Below, piece after piece: positions 45,477 to 53,342 of a DNA stretch of 64,000 bases. Under the pieces are notes generated by a model, which had not been told where the DNA came from, searched no databases, and saw only the letters and a program-made list of their open reading frames with translations. The DNA comes from an uncultured bacterium (lineage in GTDB: Bacteria; Pseudomonadota; Gammaproteobacteria; Burkholderiales; Burkholderiaceae_E), in NCBI GenBank assembly GCA_903907905.1, contig CAIVPX010000120.1, forward strand, positions 1 through 64,000. The letters are read 5' to 3'. Position 1 is the first letter of the stretch. Each line of letters begins with the position of its first letter. Position numbers and translations under genes: made by a program.

Positions 45477-46412
45477 TCAGGCGTTGTACATGATCCGACC
45501 GCTGTCCCCCAGGTCATAGCCTTCCAGTCGGCGGGCGTGGGCTGCAAAACGTCGGCTGCGGGCACACTGGAGCAGCGCTTGAAGCGGGGGCTCGAATACA
45601 CTTCGCCGCCATGCCACCAACTCAACGGTTTCCCAGGTGATCGGCAGAAAATCAAGTCCGTGGCGCTTGGCGACCGCCCTTACCGCGAGGCCCGCGTCGG
45701 CGAAACCGTCAAGCACCGACTCGGCCACCTCGGTTTCGCTTTGGGCCGGTTGGTCGAGAAGGCGCAGGCGATCAAACGACAGCCCCCCCTGCCGCATGAG
45801 CTTCGCAAAGAGCTGATTGCTACCCGCACCCGTTTGGCGGCGGATGACCCGCCTGCGTCCGCGCACCAGATCGTGAAGGGATCGAATCTTCAAGGGGTTG
45901 CCGCGCGCAAGCACCAGCCCCTGCTCGCGCCGCGCCCACAGCATTGACACGACGGGAAGGCCGGCCAGGCGTTCGATAATGGCCTCGCGGTTGAAGCCCT
46001 CGCCCTGTGCGTCGGGCAGGTGAATCAGCGCAGCGCAAGCTCTGCGCGTCGCGAGCCGCTCGAGACCGTCGCTGCTGCCGTTACAGGCCAGCGCCAGGCC
46101 GCAGGCGCTCGATCGAACCGCCCATTCGAGCAGCGGGTCGTGCGAGCCCGCCAGCGTTGCCTCGGCGCTGCCACCGTCGTCAGGCGCGTCGCCGACGGAG
46201 CCCTGCCTGACCCATGCCTCGATGCGCGGACGATCGAAAAGCAGCTTCCCCCCTGCTCGGACAAAGGGGATCTCGCCCCGGTTGACCCGATGGTAGACGG
46301 TTCGGGGGCTGATTCTCAGCCAGGCCGCCAGTTCCTTCGTTGTGAGCAATTCATCCGCCTGAAGCGGCGGGTGGAGCCGATGGTGAACCGAACTGATCGC
46401 TGTGGTGGTCAT
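45477..46412 (-). CDS. HTH regulator with periplasmic-binding-like domain (tungstate/molybdate-type)
   Basis: 311 residues. N-terminal MerR/excisionase-type helix-turn-helix around 21-75 (LLTTKELAAWLRISPRTVYH, then RGEIPFVRAGGKLLF); C-terminal PBP-like domain (PF12727 type) about 90-295. The same HTH plus PBP design is used by repressors that sense molybdate or tungstate. Transcribed divergently from a tup-type ABC operon across 93 bases, so regulation of that operon is the best inference. It converges on puuD. Confidence 0.8.
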   Translation of the reverse strand: MTTTAISSVHHRLHPPLQADELLTTKELAAWLRISPRTVYHRVNRGEIPFVRAGGKLLFDRPRIEAWVRQGSVGDAPDDGGSAEATLAGSHDPLLEWAVRSSACGLALACNGSSDGLERLATRRACAALIHLPDAQGEGFNREAIIERLAGLPVVSMLWARREQGLVLARGNPLKIRSLHDLVRGRRRVIRRQTGAGSNQLFAKLMRQGGLSFDRLRLLDQPAQSETEVAESVLDGFADAGLAVRAVAKRHGLDFLPITWETVELVAWRRSVFEPPLQALLQCARSRRFAAHARRLEGYDLGDSGRIMYNA

Positions 46413-46505
46413 CCGTCACGCCTTTTTTGACTATGCAAAATTTACGCGGTTGATGAATTTTTACACAAAACTGCTAAGTTTCGCCGGACACATCATGCCT
46501 GTTTC
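46413..46505. promoter_or_regulatory. Divergent control region of the regulator and tupBCA
   Basis: Markedly AT-rich for this window. Holds two related blocks, AAAATTTAC (46437-46445) and AATTTTTAC (46457-46465), about 20 bases apart, which could be half-sites for the divergent HTH regulator. A weak minus-strand promoter (TTGTGT, 18-base spacer, TAAATT) and a TTGATG-like plus-strand -35 are visible. Not a match to the classic ModE palindrome. Confidence 0.35.
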
Positions 46506-47210
46506 ATGAACGATCTGCTGACTGGTTTTTTACTTGTAGGCGAGCTCCTGTCCGGTGATCGCCCGGGGCTTTGGCCCGTCGTGTCCTTGAGCCTGCAGGT
46601 CAGCGCCGCGGCCACCCTCCTGGCTGCGATCCTTGCCTTTCCCCTGGCCGCGCTGATCGCGCTGGGGCGCTTTCGCGGCCGAGGCGCACTTATTGCGGTG
46701 CTCAATGCGCTCATGGGCCTGCCCTCGGTGGTGGTGGGCTTGCTCGTCTACCTGCTCCTTTCCAGGGCGGGCCCATTCGGGCAGTGGGGCATCCTGTTCA
46801 CCCCGCAGGCGATGGTGCTGGCCCAGACCATTCTGGTGCTCCCGCTCATGACGGCGCTGGCACGACAGACGCTGGAAGATGCGCTGGATTTGCTCGGCCC
46901 CTACCTGCACTCACTGCATGCCGACCGCGTCACCCTGATGCAGACGCTGCTCGCCGAAAGCCGCCTGTCCCTGATGACCGCGCTCCTGGCGGGCTTCGGT
47001 CGCGCCGCAGCCGAAGTGGGCGCGGTGATGGTGGTGGGCGGAAACATCGATGGTGTGACCCGCACCATGACCACCGCGATCGCGCTGGAGACCAGCAAGG
47101 GCGACCTGCCGATGGCGCTCGCGCTGGGCCTGGTGCTGCTGGCTGTCATCCTCGCAATCAATCTTGCGGCCCAGTGGCTGCGGGCCCGTGCGGCGGTCGT
47201 CCATGGATGA
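46506..47210 (+). CDS. tupB: Tungstate-type ABC transporter permease
   Basis: 234 residues, about six membrane helices. Permease of an oxyanion importer of the TupB type; the ATPase-contact loop with EAA-like motif reads GFGRAAAEVGAVMVVGGNID. First helices are in the DRPGLWPVVSLSLQVSAAAT region. It starts the tupB-tupC-tupA operon; the stop overlaps tupC by eight bases. Molybdate cannot be excluded from this protein alone; the binding protein decides. Confidence 0.85.
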   Translation: MNDLLTGFLLVGELLSGDRPGLWPVVSLSLQVSAAATLLAAILAFPLAALIALGRFRGRGALIAVLNALMGLPSVVVGLLVYLLLSRAGPFGQWGILFTPQAMVLAQTILVLPLMTALARQTLEDALDLLGPYLHSLHADRVTLMQTLLAESRLSLMTALLAGFGRAAAEVGAVMVVGGNIDGVTRTMTTAIALETSKGDLPMALALGLVLLAVILAINLAAQWLRARAAVVHG

Positions 47211-47958
47211 CACGCAAGGCAGGGTCGTGGCGTCCGATGCCGGTGCGGCGGTATCGCTGCGGGCGGTGAGTGTGGGCGAGGGCTCTGGCGCCAGGCTGAG
47301 CGCGGTCAGTCTGGATATGCCGCTTGGTGCCCGGACGGTTGTGATCGGTCCCAACGGGTCGGGCAAGACCTCGCTGCTCCATGTCATGCACGGCCTGTTG
47401 TTGCCCGATCGGGGGGAGGTCTGTCTTTGCGAAGCAAGCGGACCCTCGCAGAGCCTTCGGCCCGGCAGCTTTGGCTTTGTCCTGCAGAAACCGGTCATGC
47501 TGGCGCGCACTGCGCAGGGCAACGTCGAACACGCGCTGGCGGTGGTCGGTGTGCCGAGGCATCGCCGCGCCGCCCTCGCCAGAGGCGCCCTTGAGCGTGT
47601 GGGTCTGTTGCATCGGGCAGACCATCCGGCGCGGCTGCTGTCAGGCGGCGAGCAGCAACGGGTGTCGATCGCCCGCGCCTGCGCGATTCAGCCGAGGGCG
47701 CTACTGCTGGATGAGCCGACGGCGCATCTCGATCCCGGCGCGGTCGCCTCGATCGAGCGCCACTTGCTGTCGCTGTCTGCGGCGGGGCTTGGTCTGGTCA
47801 TCAGCACGCATGACCTGGGGCAGGCGCGCCGGCTCGGCCAGTTCATGGTGCTCTTGCACCGCGGTCGGGTCGAGGAGGCCGGGCCGGCAGATCGTTTTTT
47901 TGCGGCGCCGGCATCCGAGGCCGGGCGTCGGTTTCTTGCCGGGCAGTGGCTCGAATGA
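47203..47958 (+). CDS. tupC: Tungstate-type ABC transporter ATPase
   Basis: 251 residues from ATG 47203. Powers the importer. Walker A IGPNGSGKTSL, Q-loop FVLQKPVML, ABC signature LLSGGEQQRVSIARAC, Walker B ALLLDEPTAHLDP and switch STHDLGQARRL are all intact. No C-terminal TOBE/MOP regulatory domain, which molybdate ModC has, supporting a Tup-type system. Twenty-two bases before tupA. Confidence 0.88.
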   Translation: MDDTQGRVVASDAGAAVSLRAVSVGEGSGARLSAVSLDMPLGARTVVIGPNGSGKTSLLHVMHGLLLPDRGEVCLCEASGPSQSLRPGSFGFVLQKPVMLARTAQGNVEHALAVVGVPRHRRAALARGALERVGLLHRADHPARLLSGGEQQRVSIARACAIQPRALLLDEPTAHLDPGAVASIERHLLSLSAAGLGLVISTHDLGQARRLGQFMVLLHRGRVEEAGPADRFFAAPASEAGRRFLAGQWLE

Positions 47959-47980
47959 TCACGAAGGAAAGGGAATTGAC

Positions 47981-48817
47981 ATGAGCACTCGTTACCGACT
48001 CAGGACGCTTGCGTCGATCGCCATGGGACTGGCGCTCCTTGCCTCACCGAGTGTTCACGCGCAGTCGTCGCCCTTTATCGTGATGGCCTCCACGACTTCG
48101 ACTGAGCAGTCGGGGCTGTTTGGGCACTTGTTGCCCGCATTCACCCAGCGCACCGGGATCGCGGTGCGAGTGGTGGCGCTCGGAACTGGCCAGGCGCTTG
48201 CGGTTGCCGCGCGTGGCGACGCCGACCTGCTGTTTGTGCACGATCGGCCGGCAGAGGAAAGCTTCGTCGCCGAGGGGCTGGGCTTGTCGCGCCGGGATGT
48301 GATGTACAACGATTTCGTCATCGTTGGCCCGATAGCCGATCCCGCTGCGGTCTCGGGTTTGCGCGATGTTGCGCGGGCGCTGCACAAGATCGCCGAGTCC
48401 CGCCAGCCCTTCCTGTCGCGGGGCGACAAGAGTGGCACGCATGCGGCCGAGCTGCGCTACTGGCGCGACGCCGGCATCGACGCCCGGAGCGGGCAGGGCG
48501 GTTGGTACAAGGAGGTGGGCTCGGGAATGGGCCCAACCCTCAATATCGCTGCTTCATTGAATGGCTACGCGCTGACCGACCGTGCAACCTGGCTGAATTT
48601 TCGCAATCGCGGAGCGCTCGGGGTTCTGGTGGAGGGGGATCCCAGGCTGTTCAACCAGTATGGGGTGATCGTGGTCAATCCCGCCCGGCATCCGCACGTC
48701 AAGGCGAGCCTGGCACAAACCTTCGCCGATTGGGTATTGTCGCGGGAGGGGCAGGGCGTTATCGCTGCGTATAAGATCGGGGGCGAGCAGTTGTTCTTTC
48801 CGAACGCCCGGCCCTGA
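47981..48817 (+). CDS. tupA: Tungstate-binding periplasmic protein (TupA-like)
   Basis: 278 residues from ATG 47981. Signal peptide of about 28 residues ending SPSVHAQ. The mature protein begins with ASTTSTEQSGLFGHLLPAF, close to the TTTS..SG oxyanion-binding loop of TupA; then ALGTGQALAVAARGDADLLFVHD, RGDKSGTHAAELRYW and WYKEVGSGMGPTLNIAAS match the family. Captures tungstate (possibly molybdate) for the TupBC importer. Last gene of the operon, with the ABC subunit order BCA. Confidence 0.85.
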   Translation: MSTRYRLRTLASIAMGLALLASPSVHAQSSPFIVMASTTSTEQSGLFGHLLPAFTQRTGIAVRVVALGTGQALAVAARGDADLLFVHDRPAEESFVAEGLGLSRRDVMYNDFVIVGPIADPAAVSGLRDVARALHKIAESRQPFLSRGDKSGTHAAELRYWRDAGIDARSGQGGWYKEVGSGMGPTLNIAASLNGYALTDRATWLNFRNRGALGVLVEGDPRLFNQYGVIVVNPARHPHVKASLAQTFADWVLSREGQGVIAAYKIGGEQLFFPNARP

Positions 48818-48894
48818 GGTGTCGCGCCGGCCGCTCATTTCCGTCGCACGCCACGCCAACCCGCTGCCCTGCAGCATTCGAAAGCATCCGCCTC

Positions 48895-49668
48895 ATGGAA
48901 CTCCTGGCCAGCCCCGAAGCCTGGATCGCCTTCGCCACCTTGACCGTGCTCGAGTTGGTGTTGGGCATCGACAACATCATCTTCATCGCCATTCTGGCCG
49001 ACAAACTGCCCCGGGAGCAGCGGGAAATGGCGCGGCGCGTGGGCCTGTTTCTGGCAATGTTCATGCGCCTGGGCCTGCTGCTGGTACTCGCTTGGATCGT
49101 GGGCCTGGTGGCGCCGCTCTTCACGGTCCTGGGTCAGGACATCTCGGGGCGTGATCTCATCCTCATCGGGGGCGGCTTGTTTCTCGTCTGGAAGAGCACC
49201 AGCGAGATTCACGGCAGCCTCGAAGGCGAAGCCGGCCATACCGCGGCATCCATCAAGGCCACCTTCGCGGCGGTCATCCTTCAGATCATGGTCATCGACC
49301 TGGTGTTCTCGCTGGATTCCATCATCACTGCGGTCGGCATGGTCGACGATCTGCGGGTGATGATGGCCGCGGTCATCGTGTCGGTGGCCCTCATGACGCT
49401 GTTCGCCGGTCCGGTCGGGCGTTTCGTCTCCGACCATCCGAGCATCAAGATGCTGGCGCTCGCCTTTCTGGTGCTCGTGGGGGTGGTGTTGATCGCCGAG
49501 GGCCTGGACCACCATGTGCCCAAGGGCTACATCTACTTCGCCATGGCGTTTTCGCTCGGGGTGGAACTGCTCAACATCCGCTTGCGCAGACGCGCCCGGC
49601 AACCGATGAAGTTGCACAACCCGTACGAGCCCACGTCTGACCAGCCACCGGACAGCGGGCGCTCTTGA
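48895..49668 (+). CDS. TerC-family integral membrane protein
   Basis: 257 residues with about seven membrane helices. Belongs to the TerC/YgdQ/YoaE group implicated in manganese export or metal homeostasis during membrane protein folding. Conserved membrane acidic motifs are visible: VLELVLGIDNIIFIAIL in helix 1-2 and VIDLVFSLDSIITAVGM in the middle. C-terminal 25 residues are polar. Immediately followed by 16-bp tandem repeats. The specific metal is not determinable. Confidence 0.88.
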   Translation: MELLASPEAWIAFATLTVLELVLGIDNIIFIAILADKLPREQREMARRVGLFLAMFMRLGLLLVLAWIVGLVAPLFTVLGQDISGRDLILIGGGLFLVWKSTSEIHGSLEGEAGHTAASIKATFAAVILQIMVIDLVFSLDSIITAVGMVDDLRVMMAAVIVSVALMTLFAGPVGRFVSDHPSIKMLALAFLVLVGVVLIAEGLDHHVPKGYIYFAMAFSLGVELLNIRLRRRARQPMKLHNPYEPTSDQPPDSGRS

Positions 49669-49747
49669 CCCCTTCGGTGGTTAAACCCTTCGGCGATTAA
49701 ACCCTTCGGCGATTAAACTCGGCGGTGATTAAACCCTTCGTCGGTTA
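49669..49747. repeat. Tandem repeats of 16 bp after the TerC gene
   Basis: Four consecutive 16-base units plus a partial first copy directly after the stop codon. Units at 49681 and 49697 are identical (TTAAACCCTTCGGCGA); those at 49713 (TTAAACTCGGCGGTGA) and 49729 (TTAAACCCTTCGTCGG) diverge. Each contains TAA, in a region of low GC compared with neighbours. No hairpin-forming symmetry is evident. Confidence 0.8.
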
Positions 49748-49837
49748 GCGTGATCGGCTAAGCTTCCCGCGGGCCCTCGAGGGCCGCAATGTTTCGGCGG
49801 GGTTCATCTGCGGCGGGCTGCGCCCGGGCAGGTTCCA

Positions 49838-49870
49838 CAAAAAAGGGCGGCCACCCGAAAGTGACCGCCC
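49838..49870 (-). terminator. Intrinsic terminator of the response-regulator gene
   Basis: On the minus strand GGGCGGTCAC, six-base loop, GTGGCCGCCC, then six Ts. The stem has one mismatch. It lies 20 bases after the regulator stop and, because of the T-run on that strand, terminates transcription from the right. Confidence 0.75.
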
Positions 49871-49890
49871 CCGTAGCGCAGGGCTAGACC

Positions 49891-50592
49891 TCAGTCACTG
49901 GCGAGTCGCAGTCCTAGTTGGCTGGCAGCAATGACCGCCTGCGTGCGGTTTCGGGCGCCCAGCGCTCGCAGCACCGCGCTGACGTGAATCTTGACCGTGC
50001 CCTCGGCAAGTTTCAGTTCCCGGCAGATCAGCTTGTTGGGCAGCCCGCGCAAAATCAGCTTGAGAACATCGCACTGGCGGCCGGTGAGCCCGAGGCTGCG
50101 CGGGTCCCGCGTACTGGTTCGCGGTTGCAGGCGGATGGCCCCGCCGTTCGGGTTGAGCCCGGTACTGATGACTTCCTTGGGCACATACATATGCCCGGCG
50201 GCGACCATGTGCAGGGCGTGCCGCATGACGTCATGGTGGACGGTCTTGGGGATGAATCCCTGCGCGCCGAGGTTGAGGCAACGCATGATGGTTTCGCGCT
50301 CGTTGTCGGCCGAGAGCACGACCACGGCCGTGTCGGGCCGCAGCAGCCGCAGGCCCTGCAGGGCATCGTAGCCATCGCTGTCGGGCAGCCCCAGGTCGAG
50401 CAGGATGCAGTCGTAGCGCGTGGGCTCGGCCAGCAGCCTGCGTGCCTCGGCGTAATTGGCGGCAAAATTGACGCTGGCGCCCGGAGCGACCGATTCGAGC
50501 GTGTAGCGCAAGGCGTCGCACATGATCGGATGGTCATCGACCAACAGAAAACGCTTGACGGGACGATTGAGACTTTCGATTGCATGGACCAT
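49891..50592 (-). CDS. NarL/LuxR-family response regulator
   Basis: 233 residues. Two-component response regulator: receiver domain about 14-130 with Asp19/Asp20, phosphoacceptor Asp66 (LLDLGLPDSDGYDA) and Lys in GFIPKT; LuxR-type HTH at 165-228 (LTGRQCDVLKLILRG, then NKLICRELKLAEGTVKIHVS). No histidine kinase gene lies next to it, so it is an orphan and the signal is unknown. Divergent from dusA. Confidence 0.9.
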   Translation of the reverse strand: MVHAIESLNRPVKRFLLVDDHPIMCDALRYTLESVAPGASVNFAANYAEARRLLAEPTRYDCILLDLGLPDSDGYDALQGLRLLRPDTAVVVLSADNERETIMRCLNLGAQGFIPKTVHHDVMRHALHMVAAGHMYVPKEVISTGLNPNGGAIRLQPRTSTRDPRSLGLTGRQCDVLKLILRGLPNKLICRELKLAEGTVKIHVSAVLRALGARNRTQAVIAASQLGLRLASD

Positions 50593-50620
50593 GTTGTTCT
50601 CCGTTATGAGGGTTTATGCC

Positions 50621-50643
50621 GTCGTACCCAAGTAAAGTACGAC
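50621..50643. repeat. Inverted repeat just before dusA
   Basis: GTCGTAC, nine bases, GTACGAC, ending two bases before the ATG chosen for dusA and lying between the divergent dusA and response-regulator genes. May be an operator or an mRNA hairpin covering the dusA ribosome-binding region. Confidence 0.5.
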
Positions 50644-50645
50644 CG

Positions 50646-51638
50646 ATGAATGATGACTGGCGTTTTTGCGTAGCACCTATGATGGATTTCACGGATCGGT
50701 TCTGTCGGTTCTTTCACCGCAGGCTGAGCCGCCGTGCTCGCCTCTATACCGAGATGGTCACGACAGGCGCCCTGATTCACGGCCCGCGGGGGCGTCTGCT
50801 GGCTTTCGATCCGGCCGAGCACCCGGTCGCCCTGCAATTGGGCGGCAGCGAACCCGCCGATCTGGCGCGTTGTGCGCGCATGGGCGAGCAGGCAGGCTAT
50901 GACGAGATCAACCTCAATTGCGGCTGCCCCAGCGAGCGGGTTCAGCGCGGCGCTTTCGGGGCCTGTCTGATGGCCGAGCCCGATCTGGTGGCCGACTGCG
51001 TTCGCGCGATGCGCGATGCGGTCTCCATCGAGGTGACCGTCAAGCATCGCATCGGTCTCGACCGGGTCGAGTCCTATGACTTTCTGGCTGAGTTCGTCGG
51101 CCGTGTGGCTGCGGCCGGATGTTCGGTGTTCATCGTTCATGCGCGCAATGCCTGGCTGAAGGGCCTCAGCCCTAAGGAGAACCGGGAGATTCCGCCCTTA
51201 CGCTACGAGGTGGTCCATCGGCTCAAGCGCGACTTCCCCGACCTGGTGATTGTTCTCAACGGGGGGCTGCGGTCGCATGAGTCGGCGCTCGAGCAGCTTC
51301 AGCATGTCGATGGGGTGATGCTTGGGCGAGAGCCCTGCGATTCGCCCTGGATGCTGTCCGAGGTCGATCCGCGCTTTTTTGGCGAGCTTGCGCCGGTCTC
51401 AAGCCGCTTTGATGCGGTGGATGGTATGCGCGACTATTTGCTGCGCGAGACGGCTGGCGGCGTGCCGCCCCGCGCGGTGTTGCGCCACATGCTCGGTCTT
51501 TTCAACGGGTTACCGGGCGCGCGCCGCTGGCGACGTAGCCTCAGCGATGCGGCCTTGCTTGCTGAGGTGGGGGCGAGTGCGCTCGATCTGGCCCTGGAAC
51601 AGATTCAGGGGCAACACGCTAACCTGCTTCCCTCCTGA
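50646..51638 (+). CDS. dusA: tRNA-dihydrouridine synthase DusA
   Basis: 330 residues from ATG 50646; ATG 50616 is in frame but would run through the inverted repeat. FMN enzyme that reduces uridines 20/20a in tRNA. Landmarks: RFCVAPMMDFTDRFCRFF, LYTEMVTTGALI, EINLNCGCPSERV with the catalytic Cys, VTVKHRIGLD and HARNAWLKGLSPKENREIPP, the last specific to DusA rather than DusB or DusC. Confidence 0.92.
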   Translation: MNDDWRFCVAPMMDFTDRFCRFFHRRLSRRARLYTEMVTTGALIHGPRGRLLAFDPAEHPVALQLGGSEPADLARCARMGEQAGYDEINLNCGCPSERVQRGAFGACLMAEPDLVADCVRAMRDAVSIEVTVKHRIGLDRVESYDFLAEFVGRVAAAGCSVFIVHARNAWLKGLSPKENREIPPLRYEVVHRLKRDFPDLVIVLNGGLRSHESALEQLQHVDGVMLGREPCDSPWMLSEVDPRFFGELAPVSSRFDAVDGMRDYLLRETAGGVPPRAVLRHMLGLFNGLPGARRWRRSLSDAALLAEVGASALDLALEQIQGQHANLLPS

Positions 51639-51648
51639 ACGGCTGCGG

Positions 51649-52020
51649 TCAGCTGAGGGTTTGTGCAGATCGGTCCTGCACCAGACGACGCTCGTTCCTG
51701 ACGAACGCCAGAATGGCCAGAAACGCTGTGGCGGCAAGCGCGGTCTCGATCCAGGCGAGTGGTACGCTCGGACCAGTGTCACTCACGCCCCGGACCAATC
51801 CCTCCGTCAGGTAGATCATGACAATCATTGACCACCACTGGAAGGTTTTGACCCGGCCCGCGTGCAGGCCGGGTAACGCCAGAACGAGGGGAAGTACCTT
51901 GAGCGACAACAGCCAGGCGCCCGGCCTCAGCGGCGCGAGCCATAGCTCCCAGGCGAGTCCAACGACGGCGAGAAGTGCGAAGCAGGCAACGACCAGCTTG
52001 CGGAGCGAGTCTTGTGTCAT
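51649..52020 (-). CDS. DUF2069 membrane protein
   Basis: 123 residues from ATG 52020; the frame continues upstream into the yihY 5' end without conservation. Four hydrophobic helices, starting LVVACFALLAVVGLAWELWL; motifs LSLKVLPLVLALPGLHAG and WWSMIVMIYLTEGLVRG match DUF2069, a small inner-membrane family of unknown function. Divergent from yihY. Confidence 0.85.
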   Translation of the reverse strand: MTQDSLRKLVVACFALLAVVGLAWELWLAPLRPGAWLLSLKVLPLVLALPGLHAGRVKTFQWWSMIVMIYLTEGLVRGVSDTGPSVPLAWIETALAATAFLAILAFVRNERRLVQDRSAQTLS

Positions 52021-52053
52021 GGTCAGGCCGATTATAGGCGGGCGTTGACGGTC

Positions 52054-53337
52054 ATGCAGAACCTGTCCTTTTCCGGACGGCTGAGGCGACTCGCGCATGA
52101 CATGCGCCGGCAGGGGCGTCGTCTGCGCCTTCAGCAGACCGCGGCCAGCCTTGCCTTCCTGTCGCTGTTTGCCGCGGTGCCAATGTTCTCCATCGTGTTC
52201 TCGGTGCTGACTGCGCTACCGGTGTTCGGGCGCCTGCGCGACGACTTGCAGCGATTTCTTTCTGGCAATCTGTTTCCTGAGGCCTTCAGTGAGACGGTGA
52301 TCGACTACCTGAACCTCTTCGCCAACCGCGCGAGCGGTCTGTCGCTGGCGGGAGCCTGCGTGTTCTTTCTCACGGCCTTTGCAGCCCTGAGGGTGATCGA
52401 ACGCACCATGAACGACATTTGGGCGACCTCGCGCAGGCGGTCGATCTGGCGGCGATTGGCGCTCTACTGGATGCTGCTTACCTTCGGGCCTCTGGCGCTG
52501 GGGGCGGGCCTGGCGCTCAACGGACTGGTGATGTCCGACCTGCTGTATGCGCCCGAGTTGGGCTGGCTGAGAAGCCTCTGGTTTCTCGCGCTGCCCTGGC
52601 TGTTATCGGTCTTTGGTCTGCAATTGCTCTTTCAGTTGCTCCCCGGGGTCCGTGTGCGTTTCAGCCATGCATTGATGGGCGCGCTGGTGTCAGCGAGCCT
52701 CTTGGCGCTGCTGCAGCGAGGCCTCGGATGGTACGTCCGTCAGTTGCCCACCTATGAGGTGGTGTATGGCGCCTTTGCGGCGCTGCCGCTTCTGCTCATC
52801 TGGCTCTTCTTTGGCTGGTCGGCGGTGCTGTCTGGCGCGCTGCTGGCGTCCAACCTACGTCGCTGGGAGGCCCCCGCAGAAGAGGGGGCCTTCGATGAGA
52901 TGCCGGGCCAGCGCTTCAGCGATGCGTGGCTCGCCATGCGGGCGATGGGTGGCACGTCAGCCGAATTTTCGCTCACCGCCATGCCTGTCGGGCAATTGCG
53001 AACGGTCTTCGAGGCCGACACGCAGCGGGCCGAGCAGACGGCCGAGCTCCTCGACCAACTTGGCTACATCATCCGGTACGTCAATTTATCGGAAGTGCTG
53101 TTTGCTCAGCGGGCGGGCTCAACGGGCCGGATTGAGGGCGTCCCTGGCCAAGGCGCCGGTGCGCGCCGACTCAGTGGCGAGGTGTGGGCCGAACGGTGGG
53201 TGTGGGCCCGAGCACCCGGCGATATGAGCCTGCGAACCCTGTTTGACGCGCTCTGGTGGGGGCGGCCTGCCGACTCGGCCTTGCGCTTTCCGGCAGACTG
53301 GCTCGACCTGCCGCTCGATCGGTCGCTTCGGGGCTGA
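52054..53337 (+). CDS. YihY/BrkB family membrane protein
   Basis: 427 residues from ATG 52054. Inner-membrane family (formerly called RNase BN in error) with about six helices; features LQQTAASLAFLSLFAAVPMF, FANRASGLSLAGACVFFLTA, RVIERTMNDIWATS and YEVVYGAFAALPLLLIWLFF. The C-terminal 150 residues form a soluble region of MarR-like character. Function unsettled. Its 3' end converges within five bases on the hydrolase gene. Confidence 0.87.
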   Translation: MQNLSFSGRLRRLAHDMRRQGRRLRLQQTAASLAFLSLFAAVPMFSIVFSVLTALPVFGRLRDDLQRFLSGNLFPEAFSETVIDYLNLFANRASGLSLAGACVFFLTAFAALRVIERTMNDIWATSRRRSIWRRLALYWMLLTFGPLALGAGLALNGLVMSDLLYAPELGWLRSLWFLALPWLLSVFGLQLLFQLLPGVRVRFSHALMGALVSASLLALLQRGLGWYVRQLPTYEVVYGAFAALPLLLIWLFFGWSAVLSGALLASNLRRWEAPAEEGAFDEMPGQRFSDAWLAMRAMGGTSAEFSLTAMPVGQLRTVFEADTQRAEQTAELLDQLGYIIRYVNLSEVLFAQRAGSTGRIEGVPGQGAGARRLSGEVWAERWVWARAPGDMSLRTLFDALWWGRPADSALRFPADWLDLPLDRSLRG

Positions 53338-53342
53338 GCGCC

